Virus record (IMG/VR): IMGVR_UViG_3300024520_000160 | Coordinates: 1 to 42,898 of that record | DNA length: 42,898 nt | Source: a virus | Direction: 5' to 3' (one strand) | In this document: in pieces, positions 16,213-24,949 of the stretch | Layout: each line of letters begins with the position of its first letter | How positions within the stretch are numbered: the first letter of the stretch is position 1 | The notes under the pieces: model-generated | What the model saw: only the letters and a program-made list of their open reading frames with translations | Database searches by the model: none | What the model was told of the DNA's origin: nothing | Program-made: the position numbers and the translations under genes

Positions 16213-16874
16213 CGCTTGGACCCATACAATCGTTAATCGATAAACAAGATAATTTCGAATTAATTCGGGATGAAATTGCTTCAATTATAGCGTTAGAAAC
16301 TGCAAGTCAACAAGTGTTAGCCGTTACGGCGGGCGAAGATCCTACGCTATGGGAACTCAAAGTCTATACGGAGCGGGCTAACCCGTGGGAGCTCTATTTA
16401 AATGGTGAAGTAACGACCCCCATTGTCAACGTATGGTACGATTCATACAATAGCGATGGCGGCGCATCGGATACCATTCAGCGCCAAAAAGTGGACGGTC
16501 TGTTCAATATTGATTGTTACGGCCGAGGCACTTCACAGGCAAGCGGGGCGGGCCATGTGGCCGGGGACGAATCGGCCGCTAAAGAAGCGCAACGATGTAT
16601 TAGACTAGTGCGTAACATTATCATGTCGGCCCACTATACTTATCTCAATATGAGAGGGGTGGTGTGGCGTCGATGGCCACAAGTCCACACAATGTTTCAA
16701 CCGCAAGAAACTGACCGGGCTTCACAAGCTGTCATGGCTTGTCGCTTGGGTCTATCCGTACAATTTAACGAATTTTCACCGCAGTATGAAGCGGAGACAA
16801 TCGAATTGATTTCCGCAACGGTTAACCGTGCTTCGGACGGGGCGCTTTATTTTGAAGCGCAATTTGACGAATAG
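16209..16874 (+). CDS. tail completion or terminator-like protein
   Basis: A 221-aa protein between the connector and tail sheath genes, the usual place of the tail terminator/neck protein that caps the tail tube and joins it to the head. Visible features are an N-terminal helix (IQSLIDKQDNFELIRDEIAS), a strand WELYLNGEVTTPIVNVWYD and a C-terminal pattern common to gpU-like folds (AVMACRLGLSVQFNEFSPQY, then TIELISATVNR). No motif is decisive. The assignment follows gene order and the strand-helix pattern. Confidence 0.55.
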   Translation: MTLGPIQSLIDKQDNFELIRDEIASIIALETASQQVLAVTAGEDPTLWELKVYTERANPWELYLNGEVTTPIVNVWYDSYNSDGGASDTIQRQKVDGLFNIDCYGRGTSQASGAGHVAGDESAAKEAQRCIRLVRNIIMSAHYTYLNMRGVVWRRWPQVHTMFQPQETDRASQAVMACRLGLSVQFNEFSPQYEAETIELISATVNRASDGALYFEAQFDE

Positions 16875-16891
16875 GAAAGGGAGAGAATCAA

Positions 16892-18379
16892 ATGGTAGCT
16901 AGCACCGCGATCGACCCGTCACAGGTAGCACGGGCAACGGCCGTTTTAACAGAATACAAACAAATCGGGGATGCAACGGTTTTATACTTGCCACAAAGGG
17001 TTGCACTTTTTGGCCAAGGCACAACGGCGGCCACCTATGCGGCCACTAAATTTCAAGCCTTCACAAGTACCGAAGTGGGCGACGCGATAGGTTTCGGCTC
17101 ACCTGCGCACCTTGCGTCACGTGAGTTACTACCCGACAATGGGGACGGTATTGCGCCTATCCCGTTGACTGTCTACCCATTGGCCGACGGCACAACGGAA
17201 GCCGCGGGCGACATCACGCCCACGGTAGCGGCAACCGCATCGGCCACTTACAAAGTGGTTGTGAACAATATCGCAACCGCCGAAGTGACGATTGATGCCA
17301 CTGATAGCGTGGCAACCGTATGCACTGCTTTTACCGCCGCAATCAATGCCGTGTCCCATATGCCCGTTATTGCCGTTGACAGTACGACAACGGTCGATAT
17401 TACGGCAAAATGGAAAGGCGCTTCTGGCAATGACCTAGTGTTAGAGGTCGACGGACCGGCCACATTAGGCGTCACTTTCGCATTTACCCAACCTGTAAAT
17501 GGTGCGACTAACCCAACGGTTGACTCCCACCTTTTACAAGTGGGCAATGTTTGGGAGTCTATGTTTCTCAACTGCCTTGAAATCGCCGACACAACGGCGC
17601 TCACCGCCTATTCGACTTTCGGCGAGGGGCGTTGGGGCGCCGACGTCAAGAAACCCTGCGTGGTATTCACCGGCAATAATGAGGCGACCGTGGCCACATC
17701 AATTACGGTATCGGATGCCCGCAAAACGGACCGAACCAACGTCCAGTTGGTAGCACCGGGCTCCAATGACCTACCGTTTGTGACGGCCGCAAGGCAACTT
17801 GCACGCATCGCCAAATTGGCCAACGTGACACCCGCGCACGATTACGGCGGACGAGCGGCGGACGGCTTGACACCGGGGACGGATGCCCAGCAATGGTCCG
17901 TGGCGCAACAAGACGCGGCAATTTTGGGCGGGTCGTCTACTTCCGATTCCATCGACGGGGTCGTAAAAATCGCCGATGTGGTGACCTTCTACCACCCAAC
18001 CGGTGAGCCTAACCCACGTTGGCGCTATGTGTGTGACGTCGTAAAGCTTCAACAGGCGGTCTATAATCTGGACTTAATTTTCAGTTCGGCCGGTTGGAAT
18101 GGAGCTCCATTGGTACCAGATAACCAGCCCACAACGGAGCCCACGGCCAAGAAGCCAAAGACGGCAATAGCCGCCGCGGCCGCTATGGTCGACGCATTGG
18201 CGCTTAAAGCTATTTTGAGTGACCCGGCGACAACAAAGCCGTTAATTACGGCCCAGATTAGTGAAACAAATTCGAAGCGGCTTGACATTATTGTCCCCGT
18301 TTACGTGGGCGGCAATACGAACCAAAAAGCCATTTCTTTGCAGTTCGCCTATTACTTCGGGGCGTCATCGGCCAGTTAA
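16892..18379 (+). CDS. contractile tail sheath protein (Mu gpL-like)
   Basis: A 495-aa protein that forms the contractile sheath, which makes this phage a myovirus. The family pattern is clear: an N-terminal VALFGQGTTAATYAA with GSPAHLASRELL, the alpha/beta insertion with repeated TYKVVVNNIATAEVTIDATD-style strands, a central HLLQVGNVWESMFLNCLEI, then AARQLARIAKLA and the conserved C-terminal WRYVCDVVKLQQAVYNLDLIF with RLDIIVPVYV. The gene starts after AGGAAAGGGAGAG and is followed by the tube gene, the standard order. Confidence 0.93.
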   Translation: MVASTAIDPSQVARATAVLTEYKQIGDATVLYLPQRVALFGQGTTAATYAATKFQAFTSTEVGDAIGFGSPAHLASRELLPDNGDGIAPIPLTVYPLADGTTEAAGDITPTVAATASATYKVVVNNIATAEVTIDATDSVATVCTAFTAAINAVSHMPVIAVDSTTTVDITAKWKGASGNDLVLEVDGPATLGVTFAFTQPVNGATNPTVDSHLLQVGNVWESMFLNCLEIADTTALTAYSTFGEGRWGADVKKPCVVFTGNNEATVATSITVSDARKTDRTNVQLVAPGSNDLPFVTAARQLARIAKLANVTPAHDYGGRAADGLTPGTDAQQWSVAQQDAAILGGSSTSDSIDGVVKIADVVTFYHPTGEPNPRWRYVCDVVKLQQAVYNLDLIFSSAGWNGAPLVPDNQPTTEPTAKKPKTAIAAAAAMVDALALKAILSDPATTKPLITAQISETNSKRLDIIVPVYVGGNTNQKAISLQFAYYFGASSAS

Positions 18380-18392
18380 GGGAGGTTGAAAT

Positions 18393-18776
18393 ATGTCGGC
18401 AGTAGGTGGAAGCGTAGAAACAGCAAATATCGGCGGGCGGGATTTTTCCCCAACGGCGGATAGTGAAGCCGTTGTAAAATTGGGCGGCTTCGAAGCGACC
18501 CATTCAGCAAACGGCGATAGTACCGCGCGTAAAATCAAGACGCGCGTTACATGGAGTGTGACCGGGCTCAACTTGTCAATGGACGAGTCAAACGGCGATT
18601 TGGAGTTTTTGCAAGACATTGCGGATAATGACATCGACGTCCCTTGCGCGTTTACTTTTGCATCGGGCAAAACGTACCAGGGCGTCGGGTCGGTATCGGG
18701 TGAGCTTGCAAGGTCGAGCCAAAGTGCAAGTGGCCCCGTGGTATTCACGGGCCCCGGTAAGTTGACCAAACAATAG
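18393..18776 (+). CDS. tail tube protein
   Basis: A 127-aa protein directly after the sheath gene, with a strong ribosome binding site (AAGGGAGGTTG). It is beta-rich and has the simple topology of myovirus tube proteins (VGGSVETANIGGRDFSPTAD, KIKTRVTWSVTGLNLSMDE, VPCAFTFASGKTYQGVGSV). Tube subunits stack as hexameric rings inside the sheath. An intrinsic terminator follows, so sheath and tube are probably the end of the most abundant late transcript. Confidence 0.88.
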   Translation: MSAVGGSVETANIGGRDFSPTADSEAVVKLGGFEATHSANGDSTARKIKTRVTWSVTGLNLSMDESNGDLEFLQDIADNDIDVPCAFTFASGKTYQGVGSVSGELARSSQSASGPVVFTGPGKLTKQ

Positions 18777-18788
18777 GGGAACATTTGT

Positions 18789-18847
18789 GCGTCACGCGGG
18801 CCGCTCCCCGGCTCCTCCCGCCCCTAACGGGGGCGTGACGCCTTTTT
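18789..18847 (+). terminator. intrinsic terminator after the tail tube gene
   Basis: A perfect 9-bp stem (GCGTCACGC at 18789-18797 and GCGTGACGC at 18833-18841) is followed at once by CTTTTT (18842-18847). The 35-base interior is itself GC-rich and may form smaller hairpins. It lies in the 96-bp gap before the chaperone gene and would let head, sheath and tube genes be expressed at a higher level than the downstream tail genes. Confidence 0.85.
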
Positions 18848-18872
18848 ATCCCAACGGGAGGGGATAACCACA

Positions 18873-19271
18873 ATGGAAAAAGTTACAAGAGAAATAGCGG
18901 TTGAAGACTTTGAGCGGTTCAAGGATGCGATGCGGCTCCGTTTAGACCGTGAAGGGATGGACGAAAACGAGCGCAAAGACGTTAGAGAAGACATTGAAAT
19001 TTTGACGCTTGAAATTATGGCGGGTAGGGCAATTGTAAACGAGAACGATCAAGTTGTGTACTACCCGGAAGATTGTGACCCGTTAACGTTTATCAAGCCA
19101 AAAGGCGGTAATGTCGCCGTAATTGACAAAAAGAAGGATTCTCAAAAAGTCGGCCAAGCCTATGCGCTAATTGGGGCGTTTACGGGTGTCGCACCGTCTA
19201 AAATAGGCGCGATGGATTGGGCCGATATTGATATTTGTATGTCGATTGTATCGCTTTTTTTTGTGAAGTGA
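18873..19271 (+). CDS. tail assembly chaperone, short form (gpG-like)
   Basis: A 132-aa acidic helical protein just before the tape measure gene, the usual place of the chaperone that coats the tape measure during tail assembly (lambda gpG analogue). It starts with a clear ribosome binding site (GGGAGGGG). The coding end runs over eight T residues (19255-19262) and stops six bases after them, as expected for a gene with a programmed frameshift to the overlapping downstream frame. Confidence 0.85.
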   Translation: MEKVTREIAVEDFERFKDAMRLRLDREGMDENERKDVREDIEILTLEIMAGRAIVNENDQVVYYPEDCDPLTFIKPKGGNVAVIDKKKDSQKVGQAYALIGAFTGVAPSKIGAMDWADIDICMSIVSLFFVK

Positions 19272-19492
19272 GCGAACCGCTTTTGGTTCGCAATGGGGCC
19301 GATGTGCGGCTTGACGTAGACCGGGAGGGATTTTCGAAACATACTTTTTTTAATGTCTATCATGAGATGTTTTTACAGGTTGTTTCGGACGTTAGGGGAA
19401 TAGGCGATTTTAGGGAGCTTAGTTACGATGAGGTTGAGTATTTTTATGACACACTTAGACCGTCTTTAAGGGAAGCGACGAAGCCAAAGTGA
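18873..19492 (+). CDS. tail assembly chaperone, -1 frameshift product (gpGT-like)
   Basis: A -1 slip at T TTT TTT (19256-19262) would extend the chaperone by 74 codons to a 206-aa product ending at 19492. The extension begins just after the slip as CEVSEPLLVRNGADV and contains FFNVYHEMFLQVVSDVRG and ELSYDEVEYFYDTLR. It has no good independent start: an ATG at 19235 is upstream of the slip and lacks a visible ribosome binding site. Two overlapping frames before the tape measure are the hallmark of this system in phages with long tails. The slip is seen as sequence; its efficiency is unknown. Confidence 0.85.
19256..19262 (+). other. -1 programmed frameshift slippery heptamer
   Basis: The heptamer T TTT TTT is in the correct reading phase (0-frame codons CTT TTT TTT then GTG AAG TGA). 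Both tRNAs can re-pair after a -1 slip, and the 0-frame stop is three codons downstream. No long downstream stem was obvious by eye. Confidence 0.85.
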
Positions 19493-19501
19493 GGTGATTT
19501 T

Positions 19502-21217
19502 ATGGCTCGAAAATTGGAAATAAAAGCGATATTTCGAGCCATTGATAAAGTCTCGCGCCCAATGTCACGCATGCAAAAGCGCGTACATCGGTTCACAAGT
19601 CGCATGGAACGCGGCCTGCGCAAGGTTAACAGGGTATCTGATAAACTAGTGCGGGGCTTCAAAACGGTCGCCAGAGTGGCCGCCAAAGCCCTTGTGGCGG
19701 GTGTCGTGGGGGCCGGGCTAGCCGTTGGCTACCTAGTCAAGCAATTCTCTAAAATTGAAGATGCGGAAGCGGCTTTTACTCCATTGTTAGGGGGCGCTAA
19801 AAAAGCCAAAGAAATGGTTGATCAACTCAACAAGACGGCGGCAACCACACCCTTTCAATTTGAGAATTTAGCGGACACGGCCAAGCAATTGCTACCCGTA
19901 ATGGACGGGGACATTGAGCGCACCATTAAGACCGTCCGTATGCTTGGCGACACGGCGGGCGGTAACGCCAAGAAATTGGAGTCAATCACAAGGGGTTTCA
20001 CCAAAGCGAGTCTCAAGGGTAAAGTCGATATGGAGTCGCTCAATATGATTGCGGAAGCGGGCGTTCCCATATTTACGGAGCTTGCCACGTCGATGGGTAT
20101 GGCGGTTGGGCCCGAATTCTTTAAACAAATGCGAGCGGGCAAAATTAGCGTCGACGACTTAAACACCGCCTTCGAAACAATGACTAAAGACGGCGGGTTG
20201 TTTTTCAAGGGTATGGAGATTGCCAGTAAAACCACAAGTGGCATCTTTAGCACTTTGAAGGATAATGTCCAATTGACGGCGGCGGGGCTTGGTGAGACGC
20301 TTGCGCCCGTCATTAAAGACATTATGAAGAGCGCGATCGAAATGACCCAACGCATTAGGGAATGGGTCGAGAACAATAAAGAACTCATAAAGAGTAAGGT
20401 TGTGGACTTCGTCGAGCGCGCGCGCAAGGGGCTCGAAAAGATGGTTGAGAAGATCCGGGAAATGAATAAACAGCGCAACCTTATAGACATGTTTTTCAAA
20501 GCCATCAAAAAAGTCGGTGAAGTGATTTCATTTTTGAAAGAGCACGGTAAGACGATTGCGACTATCGTTGCGGTTATAGGTACTCTAATCGTGATTGCCA
20601 AAGTACTAATCGGGGTACTCACCCTAGTCAACCTTGTAATGATGGCTAACCCTGTAACGCTCATCGTATTGGGCATAATGGCACTTATAGCCATACTTGT
20701 GGCTTTGGCCGTGCACTTCGACGTGTTCCGTTTGTTAGGTGACTTTTTCCAAGAGTTATGGCTTGACATCAAAATGAATACCGACCGTTTTTTCAAGGCG
20801 ATGGTTAAGGCGTTTGGTATGGCGGTCAAAAGTATTAAAGATACGTTTACGTCTATAAAAGATATGGTGATCCATATTTGGGATAGTATTGTAGCAGGTA
20901 TCAAGTCACGTATAGAGAAAATCAAAAATTTCATAGGACCCATCGTGGACGCCGTTAAGTCGGTATTTGGCGCCGACGAAGCCAAGCCCGGTTTAACCAT
21001 TGTAGACGGCGGACGGGACGACCGAGCGGGTATGGGCCCGGGCGGGAGCTTTACACCACAAGTCGTGTCGCCCGAAGAGAAAACCGCGCGGTATATCGAG
21101 GAAAGTCGAAAAACAAGCTCCGCAGAAGTAACCATCAAAGACGCCACTGGACGCGCCGAAGTGACGCGCGGTGAACTGGGTCAAGGTGTGACCTTAGACC
21201 GAACGGGGTCATTTTAA
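19502..21217 (+). CDS. tape measure protein
   Basis: A 571-aa protein that sets tail length. The N-terminus is basic and helical (ISRPMSRMQKRVHRF-like), followed by a small-residue hydrophobic segment at about 57-78 (ALVAGVVGAGLAVGYLV), the tape-measure core typical of TP901-type proteins (AEAAFTPLLGGAKKAKEMV, then GNAKKLESITRGFTKASLKG and a ATSMGMAVGPEFFKQM segment) and two hydrophobic segments at about 350-405. At the commonly used 0.15 nm per residue the tail would be roughly 85 nm. Gene order and the chaperone pair upstream support the call. Confidence 0.93.
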   Translation: MARKLEIKAIFRAIDKVSRPMSRMQKRVHRFTSRMERGLRKVNRVSDKLVRGFKTVARVAAKALVAGVVGAGLAVGYLVKQFSKIEDAEAAFTPLLGGAKKAKEMVDQLNKTAATTPFQFENLADTAKQLLPVMDGDIERTIKTVRMLGDTAGGNAKKLESITRGFTKASLKGKVDMESLNMIAEAGVPIFTELATSMGMAVGPEFFKQMRAGKISVDDLNTAFETMTKDGGLFFKGMEIASKTTSGIFSTLKDNVQLTAAGLGETLAPVIKDIMKSAIEMTQRIREWVENNKELIKSKVVDFVERARKGLEKMVEKIREMNKQRNLIDMFFKAIKKVGEVISFLKEHGKTIATIVAVIGTLIVIAKVLIGVLTLVNLVMMANPVTLIVLGIMALIAILVALAVHFDVFRLLGDFFQELWLDIKMNTDRFFKAMVKAFGMAVKSIKDTFTSIKDMVIHIWDSIVAGIKSRIEKIKNFIGPIVDAVKSVFGADEAKPGLTIVDGGRDDRAGMGPGGSFTPQVVSPEEKTARYIEESRKTSSAEVTIKDATGRAEVTRGELGQGVTLDRTGSF

Positions 21218-22479
21218 TGGGTTGGGAAGACAGATTAAAAGAAGCCGCATACACGTCCAAATCGGGCAAGCGATTGACTTTCAAGTTTGAAGATGTAAGC
21301 AAGACGTGGAATAAGAAAACGACCGCTTTTGAGTTCCCAAATGTAACGGGCGGCTACATACAAGATCGGGGCGTTGGAATTCAAAAATTTCCAATGCTTT
21401 GTCATTTCACCGGGGCGGATTGCGACATTGAAGCGGACGGCTTCGAAGTACTTCTAAATGAAGATGGGTACGGGCGGTTAGAGCACCCACTTTATGCCGC
21501 GGCCGATGTTATCCCTTTTGGCGAAATTGGGCGCCGAGATGACCTAAAAACGGCGGCTAATCAGACAATTGTTGAGGTAGAATTTTGGGAAACGATCGGT
21601 GTTATATACCCAACGGGGGGCGTCGATTTATCGAGTTCAGTATCGGCCGCCGTCGACGCTTTTAATGCGGCAAGTGCGGCGCAATTTGCCAAACAAATAG
21701 ATATATCCGGAGCGGCTAACCAAATCACTTTTAAAGACCGTATTGAGTCGCTTTTGGGTACGGTTGAAAGTGCGCTCGGTAAAATAGCTAAGACCACACA
21801 GAAAGTTAATGACCAATTCCAGGGCGTAGTTGACTCCATTAATCGAGGTATCGATGTATTGATTGCCGCTCCGCTCACCCTAGCTTTTCAGACTAAAATT
21901 GCTATACAAGCCCCCGGGCGCGCGGCTTCGTCCATTCGCGATCGGTTGGAAGCCTATGGCAACCTTGCACAAACGATTTTTAGCTCATCCGATTCGGTAT
22001 CAAGTGACGCCAACCTATTCTTGACCCGTGAATTATTCGCGTCTACTTATGTGAGTGGTTCGGTTGTGAGTGTGCTAAACAATCAATTCACCACACGTAC
22101 GGACGCCCTTGAAGCCGCTCAATCGCTACTTGCCCAATGGGACTTGTTGACCGCTTGGCGCGATGACAATTGGGAAGCGATAGTTGACGCCGATACGGAT
22201 GCAATACCACAAAATAGTTCACTGGACACAGGCGAAGGCTATTCCGCGCTACTGGATGCCGTTGGGCTTGCGGCGGGTTTCTTGGTCGAGATCTCGTTTA
22301 GTCTCAAACAAGAGCGCGCCCTGGTACTCACAAGCGCCCGGTCGTTTTTGGATTTGGGTTATGAGCTTTACGGCGAAGATTTTGAGAGTAAAATCGATTT
22401 TTTCATAAATTCAAACAGGTTCACCGGTAGTGAAATTTTAGAAATACCGAAGGGGCGCCGTGTCAAATACTACGTATAG
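21217..22479 (+). CDS. Mu gpN-like tail/baseplate protein (DNA circularisation N-terminal family)
   Basis: A 420-aa protein. The N-terminal 120 residues match the family first annotated from Mu N as DNA circularisation protein, now seen as a baseplate hub/tail protein: YTSKSGKRLTFKFEDVSKTW, TGGYIQDRGVGIQKFPMLCH, GRLEHPLYAAADVIPFGEI. The rest is alpha-helical. It overlaps the tape measure stop by one base (TAATG) and the next gene by 20 bp, as in Mu-like baseplate operons. Confidence 0.85.
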   Translation: MGWEDRLKEAAYTSKSGKRLTFKFEDVSKTWNKKTTAFEFPNVTGGYIQDRGVGIQKFPMLCHFTGADCDIEADGFEVLLNEDGYGRLEHPLYAAADVIPFGEIGRRDDLKTAANQTIVEVEFWETIGVIYPTGGVDLSSSVSAAVDAFNAASAAQFAKQIDISGAANQITFKDRIESLLGTVESALGKIAKTTQKVNDQFQGVVDSINRGIDVLIAAPLTLAFQTKIAIQAPGRAASSIRDRLEAYGNLAQTIFSSSDSVSSDANLFLTRELFASTYVSGSVVSVLNNQFTTRTDALEAAQSLLAQWDLLTAWRDDNWEAIVDADTDAIPQNSSLDTGEGYSALLDAVGLAAGFLVEISFSLKQERALVLTSARSFLDLGYELYGEDFESKIDFFINSNRFTGSEILEIPKGRRVKYYV

Positions 22480-23701
22480 CACGGTTGCCGGGGATACCTT
22501 TGAAAGCGTATCGCGCAAGGTCTACGGGGACGATCTAAAGTCGAGTAAGTTACGGCGTGCCAATCCGGGCGCCCATGAGCCGTTTGTATCTGGTGTGGTG
22601 CTCACGGTACCTGCCGATCCCGCCGCCCCCGTCGACGCACCGCAACAGGGCACAACGGGGGGCACCGATGAGGTTGAAGTCCGCATCGATGGCGAGTCAT
22701 TTGTAGGATGGACACAAATACAGATTCAACGGTCAATTGACCGCGTCTCATCGGCCAGTTTCAGCGCTCCGTTTGAACCGACGTCGTTTAAATTCCGTGA
22801 GACGTTTAGACCACTTAGGTTTGTGGCCTTAAATGTACTCATCGGCGGGTCACTCCATTTCACCGGTACACTCGTTATGCCCACGTCCAAGGGGAGTAAA
22901 GATGGGGCGGTTGTGACGGTTACAGGGTACGGCTTCCCGGGTATCTTATCCGATTGTTCAGCCCCCATCACATCGTTTCCAATAGAGCTCAACAAATTAG
23001 ATTTAAAGCAAATAGCCACCGAAGTGGCTGGATACTATGAAGTTGGCGTTCAAATGTTTGGCGAAGCGGGCGCTACTTTTCGAAGGGTAAAGCTCAAACC
23101 GGAGCAACGGATTTTAAAGTTTTTGGCGCCCCTTGCAAAAGAGCGAAATTATGTGATGACAGATACCACCGAAGGCGATCTATTGTTTCACCGGAGCGTG
23201 CCCACGGGCTTTCCAGTGGCCCGCTTGCAACAAGGTGAGCAACCGCTTATATCTTTCGGTGAGAGCGGTCAGAAGCCCCAAGAGTACTATTCACATCTAT
23301 CCGCTATCAAAACCACTAAATTGGGGTCACGTGGCTCCGCTTATACGGTCACTAACATGCGAGCGGAAGGGGTGTTTCGATGTAATACTTTTGTGGCCAA
23401 AGACGGGCGCAAAGCGGATGCCCAAATTGCCGCCGAAGGGCGTATGGGGCGTATGTTCGCTAATGTGATTTCGTATACCGCAGAGGTTGCCACATGGCGC
23501 GATCCACAAGGTGATTTGTGGGCGCCCAATACCACAATTCAGATACTTTATCCCGATGCGATGGTTTATAACTGGTATGAGTTTTTGATACGTGATGTCG
23601 AGCTAAATCAAGACGCCCGGAGCGAAACAGCGAAATTAACGCTCGTGATGCCGGGGGCGTTTAGTGGGGAAGCTCCGGAAAGTTTACCATGGGACGAATA
23701 G
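22460..23701 (+). CDS. Mu gpP-like baseplate hub protein with LysM-like start
   Basis: A 413-aa protein with a GTG start inside the previous gene. Residues about 1-55 resemble a LysM fold (YSTVAGDTFESVSRKVYGDD and ANPGAHEPFVSGVVLTVP). Residues from about 70 match the gpP/gpD-type hub: VEVRIDGESFVGWTQIQIQR, VTVTGYGFPGILSDCSAP and KPEQRILKFLAPLAKERNYV. It forms the centre of the baseplate with the spike. The order N-P-45-46-47-48 follows. Confidence 0.88.
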   Translation: MSNTTYSTVAGDTFESVSRKVYGDDLKSSKLRRANPGAHEPFVSGVVLTVPADPAAPVDAPQQGTTGGTDEVEVRIDGESFVGWTQIQIQRSIDRVSSASFSAPFEPTSFKFRETFRPLRFVALNVLIGGSLHFTGTLVMPTSKGSKDGAVVTVTGYGFPGILSDCSAPITSFPIELNKLDLKQIATEVAGYYEVGVQMFGEAGATFRRVKLKPEQRILKFLAPLAKERNYVMTDTTEGDLLFHRSVPTGFPVARLQQGEQPLISFGESGQKPQEYYSHLSAIKTTKLGSRGSAYTVTNMRAEGVFRCNTFVAKDGRKADAQIAAEGRMGRMFANVISYTAEVATWRDPQGDLWAPNTTIQILYPDAMVYNWYEFLIRDVELNQDARSETAKLTLVMPGAFSGEAPESLPWDE

Positions 23702-24099
23702 GCACGTTTAAACAACTTAAAGCCGTCGATGTGGACGGTGAAAAAGCCAACGAAGCGACCGTTGACTTTGGGGCCGATGACGTTGTAACGGCGGCCGTAT
23801 ATGCGCCCGCGGGCGTCTCATGCAACCCCGTAAATGGTGATTTGGTAGTCACTACCGAGTTAGAAGGAAGCGACGAGCACGCGGTTGTGGGGGTCATCGA
23901 TGTGACCTTCACGGACCCATCGGCCACGGGCGCAATTTACCTAAGAGCACGTGACGCCGATGGCGCCGAAATAGCGCATTTATGGATTAAAGCCGACGGG
24001 GCTTTTGAAGTGGTCAATGATGCGGGTAATTTTGGGTTAAGTGCGTTGGGCGTGTTTAGCGCCAATGGTCATTTAACCGTAGCGAAGCCGACAGCATGA
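23689..24099 (+). CDS. Mu gp45-like baseplate spike protein
   Basis: A 136-aa protein that starts 13 bp inside the hub gene. It is beta-rich with a repeating-strand end that fits a trimeric spike helix (HLWIKADGAFEVVNDAGNF, GVFSANGHLTVAKP), and its N-terminal part is an OB-like barrel (TVDFGADDVVTAAVYAPAG). The position between the gpP-like and gp46-like genes is that of Mu gp45, the membrane-piercing spike. It is shorter than Mu gp45, so part of the spike may be supplied by the next protein. Confidence 0.8.
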   Translation: MGRIGTFKQLKAVDVDGEKANEATVDFGADDVVTAAVYAPAGVSCNPVNGDLVVTTELEGSDEHAVVGVIDVTFTDPSATGAIYLRARDADGAEIAHLWIKADGAFEVVNDAGNFGLSALGVFSANGHLTVAKPTA

Positions 24100-24476
24100 C
24101 GAAATTAATTATGGTCGACGGCGGCACGCTTGCCCATGGTAGCGGGTCCACAATAACGGGTGGGGCGTTTGTCATCACATCGACGCCCAACGCCAACGTG
24201 GGGGTGGACACAAAGGGTGTCTATACAACGGCTTTGACGTACACCTTTTCGGGCGGTAGCGCGCCCGGTTTTGTGGTCGGGGACGTGGCAAGTGTTGGCC
24301 CGCAAGCCCTTGTGGCCACCGCGCAAGAGACGAACATCGATGCGCTTGCCCCGATGCGGGAAGATGACACGGGCGTGATGGCTTGTGAAGGCGAATTGTT
24401 GGCGGGCGGCACGGGCACAGTCAACGGACCGGTTATTGTGGACGATGCGGGTCAAGACAATACGGAGTGCAATTAA
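24096..24476 (+). CDS. small baseplate-cluster protein, possible spike tip
   Basis: A 126-aa protein coupled to the spike gene by ATGA. It is Gly/Thr/Ala-rich with short strands (MVDGGTLAHGSGSTITGG, FVITSTPNANVGVDTKGV) and ends LAGGTGTVNGPVIVDDAGQD followed by a cysteine. The place after the spike gene and the Gly-rich short-strand style suggest a PAAR-like tip or a spike-associated protein, but I cannot identify the conserved metal ligands of PAAR proteins. The function stays open. Confidence 0.5.
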   Translation: MTKLIMVDGGTLAHGSGSTITGGAFVITSTPNANVGVDTKGVYTTALTYTFSGGSAPGFVVGDVASVGPQALVATAQETNIDALAPMREDDTGVMACEGELLAGGTGTVNGPVIVDDAGQDNTECN

Positions 24477-24949
24477 TGGGCACATATGGCGACAATCAAC
24501 CCCAAGACGGCGATGTCTTACTGTATCACTCTGATACGAATAGTGGTGATGTCACTATCGAAGGTGGGATCACAGAAATGACAGCCCTGTTTAATACAAT
24601 GGGGTATTTGACCCTATTTGGGGGCAATGAAGATGACCCGGGCGGCGACGACAAAACAAAGCAATGGTGGGGTAATTTTACCGAGCCCGACGAAGCGCGC
24701 CAATACCGAAGCGAGTTACAACATATTTTAATCGGCTTGCCCGCGTCATCGGGCAACCTACTACTTGCAGAGCAAGCGGCGACACGTGACTTGCAAAAGG
24801 CGTTTGTCACAACGGGTATTGCGTCGGGTGTCGAAGTCACGGCCACAATTCCGATTCGTAACAAAATAAACGTTACCTGTGTGATATTGGCCGAAGGCGA
24901 GCGGCACGAATTTACCTTCACTGAAAATTGGGATAGGGCGGTAAAATGA
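24476..24949 (+). CDS. Mu gp46-like baseplate protein
   Basis: A 157-aa baseplate wedge component. It starts MGTYGDNQPQDGDVLLYHSD and shows the family pattern G-x-ITE-M-x-AL with YLTLFGGNEDDPG, then WWGNFTEPDEARQYRSELQ (commonly seen in gp46/gpW-like wedge proteins) and a C-terminal ETF-like HEFTFTEN strand. I prefer the ATG at 24476 (TAATG overlap with the upstream stop) to the GTG at 24467. The next gene overlaps by four bases. Confidence 0.82.
   Translation: MGTYGDNQPQDGDVLLYHSDTNSGDVTIEGGITEMTALFNTMGYLTLFGGNEDDPGGDDKTKQWWGNFTEPDEARQYRSELQHILIGLPASSGNLLLAEQAATRDLQKAFVTTGIASGVEVTATIPIRNKINVTCVILAEGERHEFTFTENWDRAVK

Noticed and set aside
19855-21147. 430-codon open frame on the minus strand within the tape measure gene
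   Set aside because: It lies completely opposite a well-supported tape measure gene, has low-complexity Ser/Ile/Leu content and no ribosome binding site or neighbour genes on that strand. It is a shadow of codon bias.
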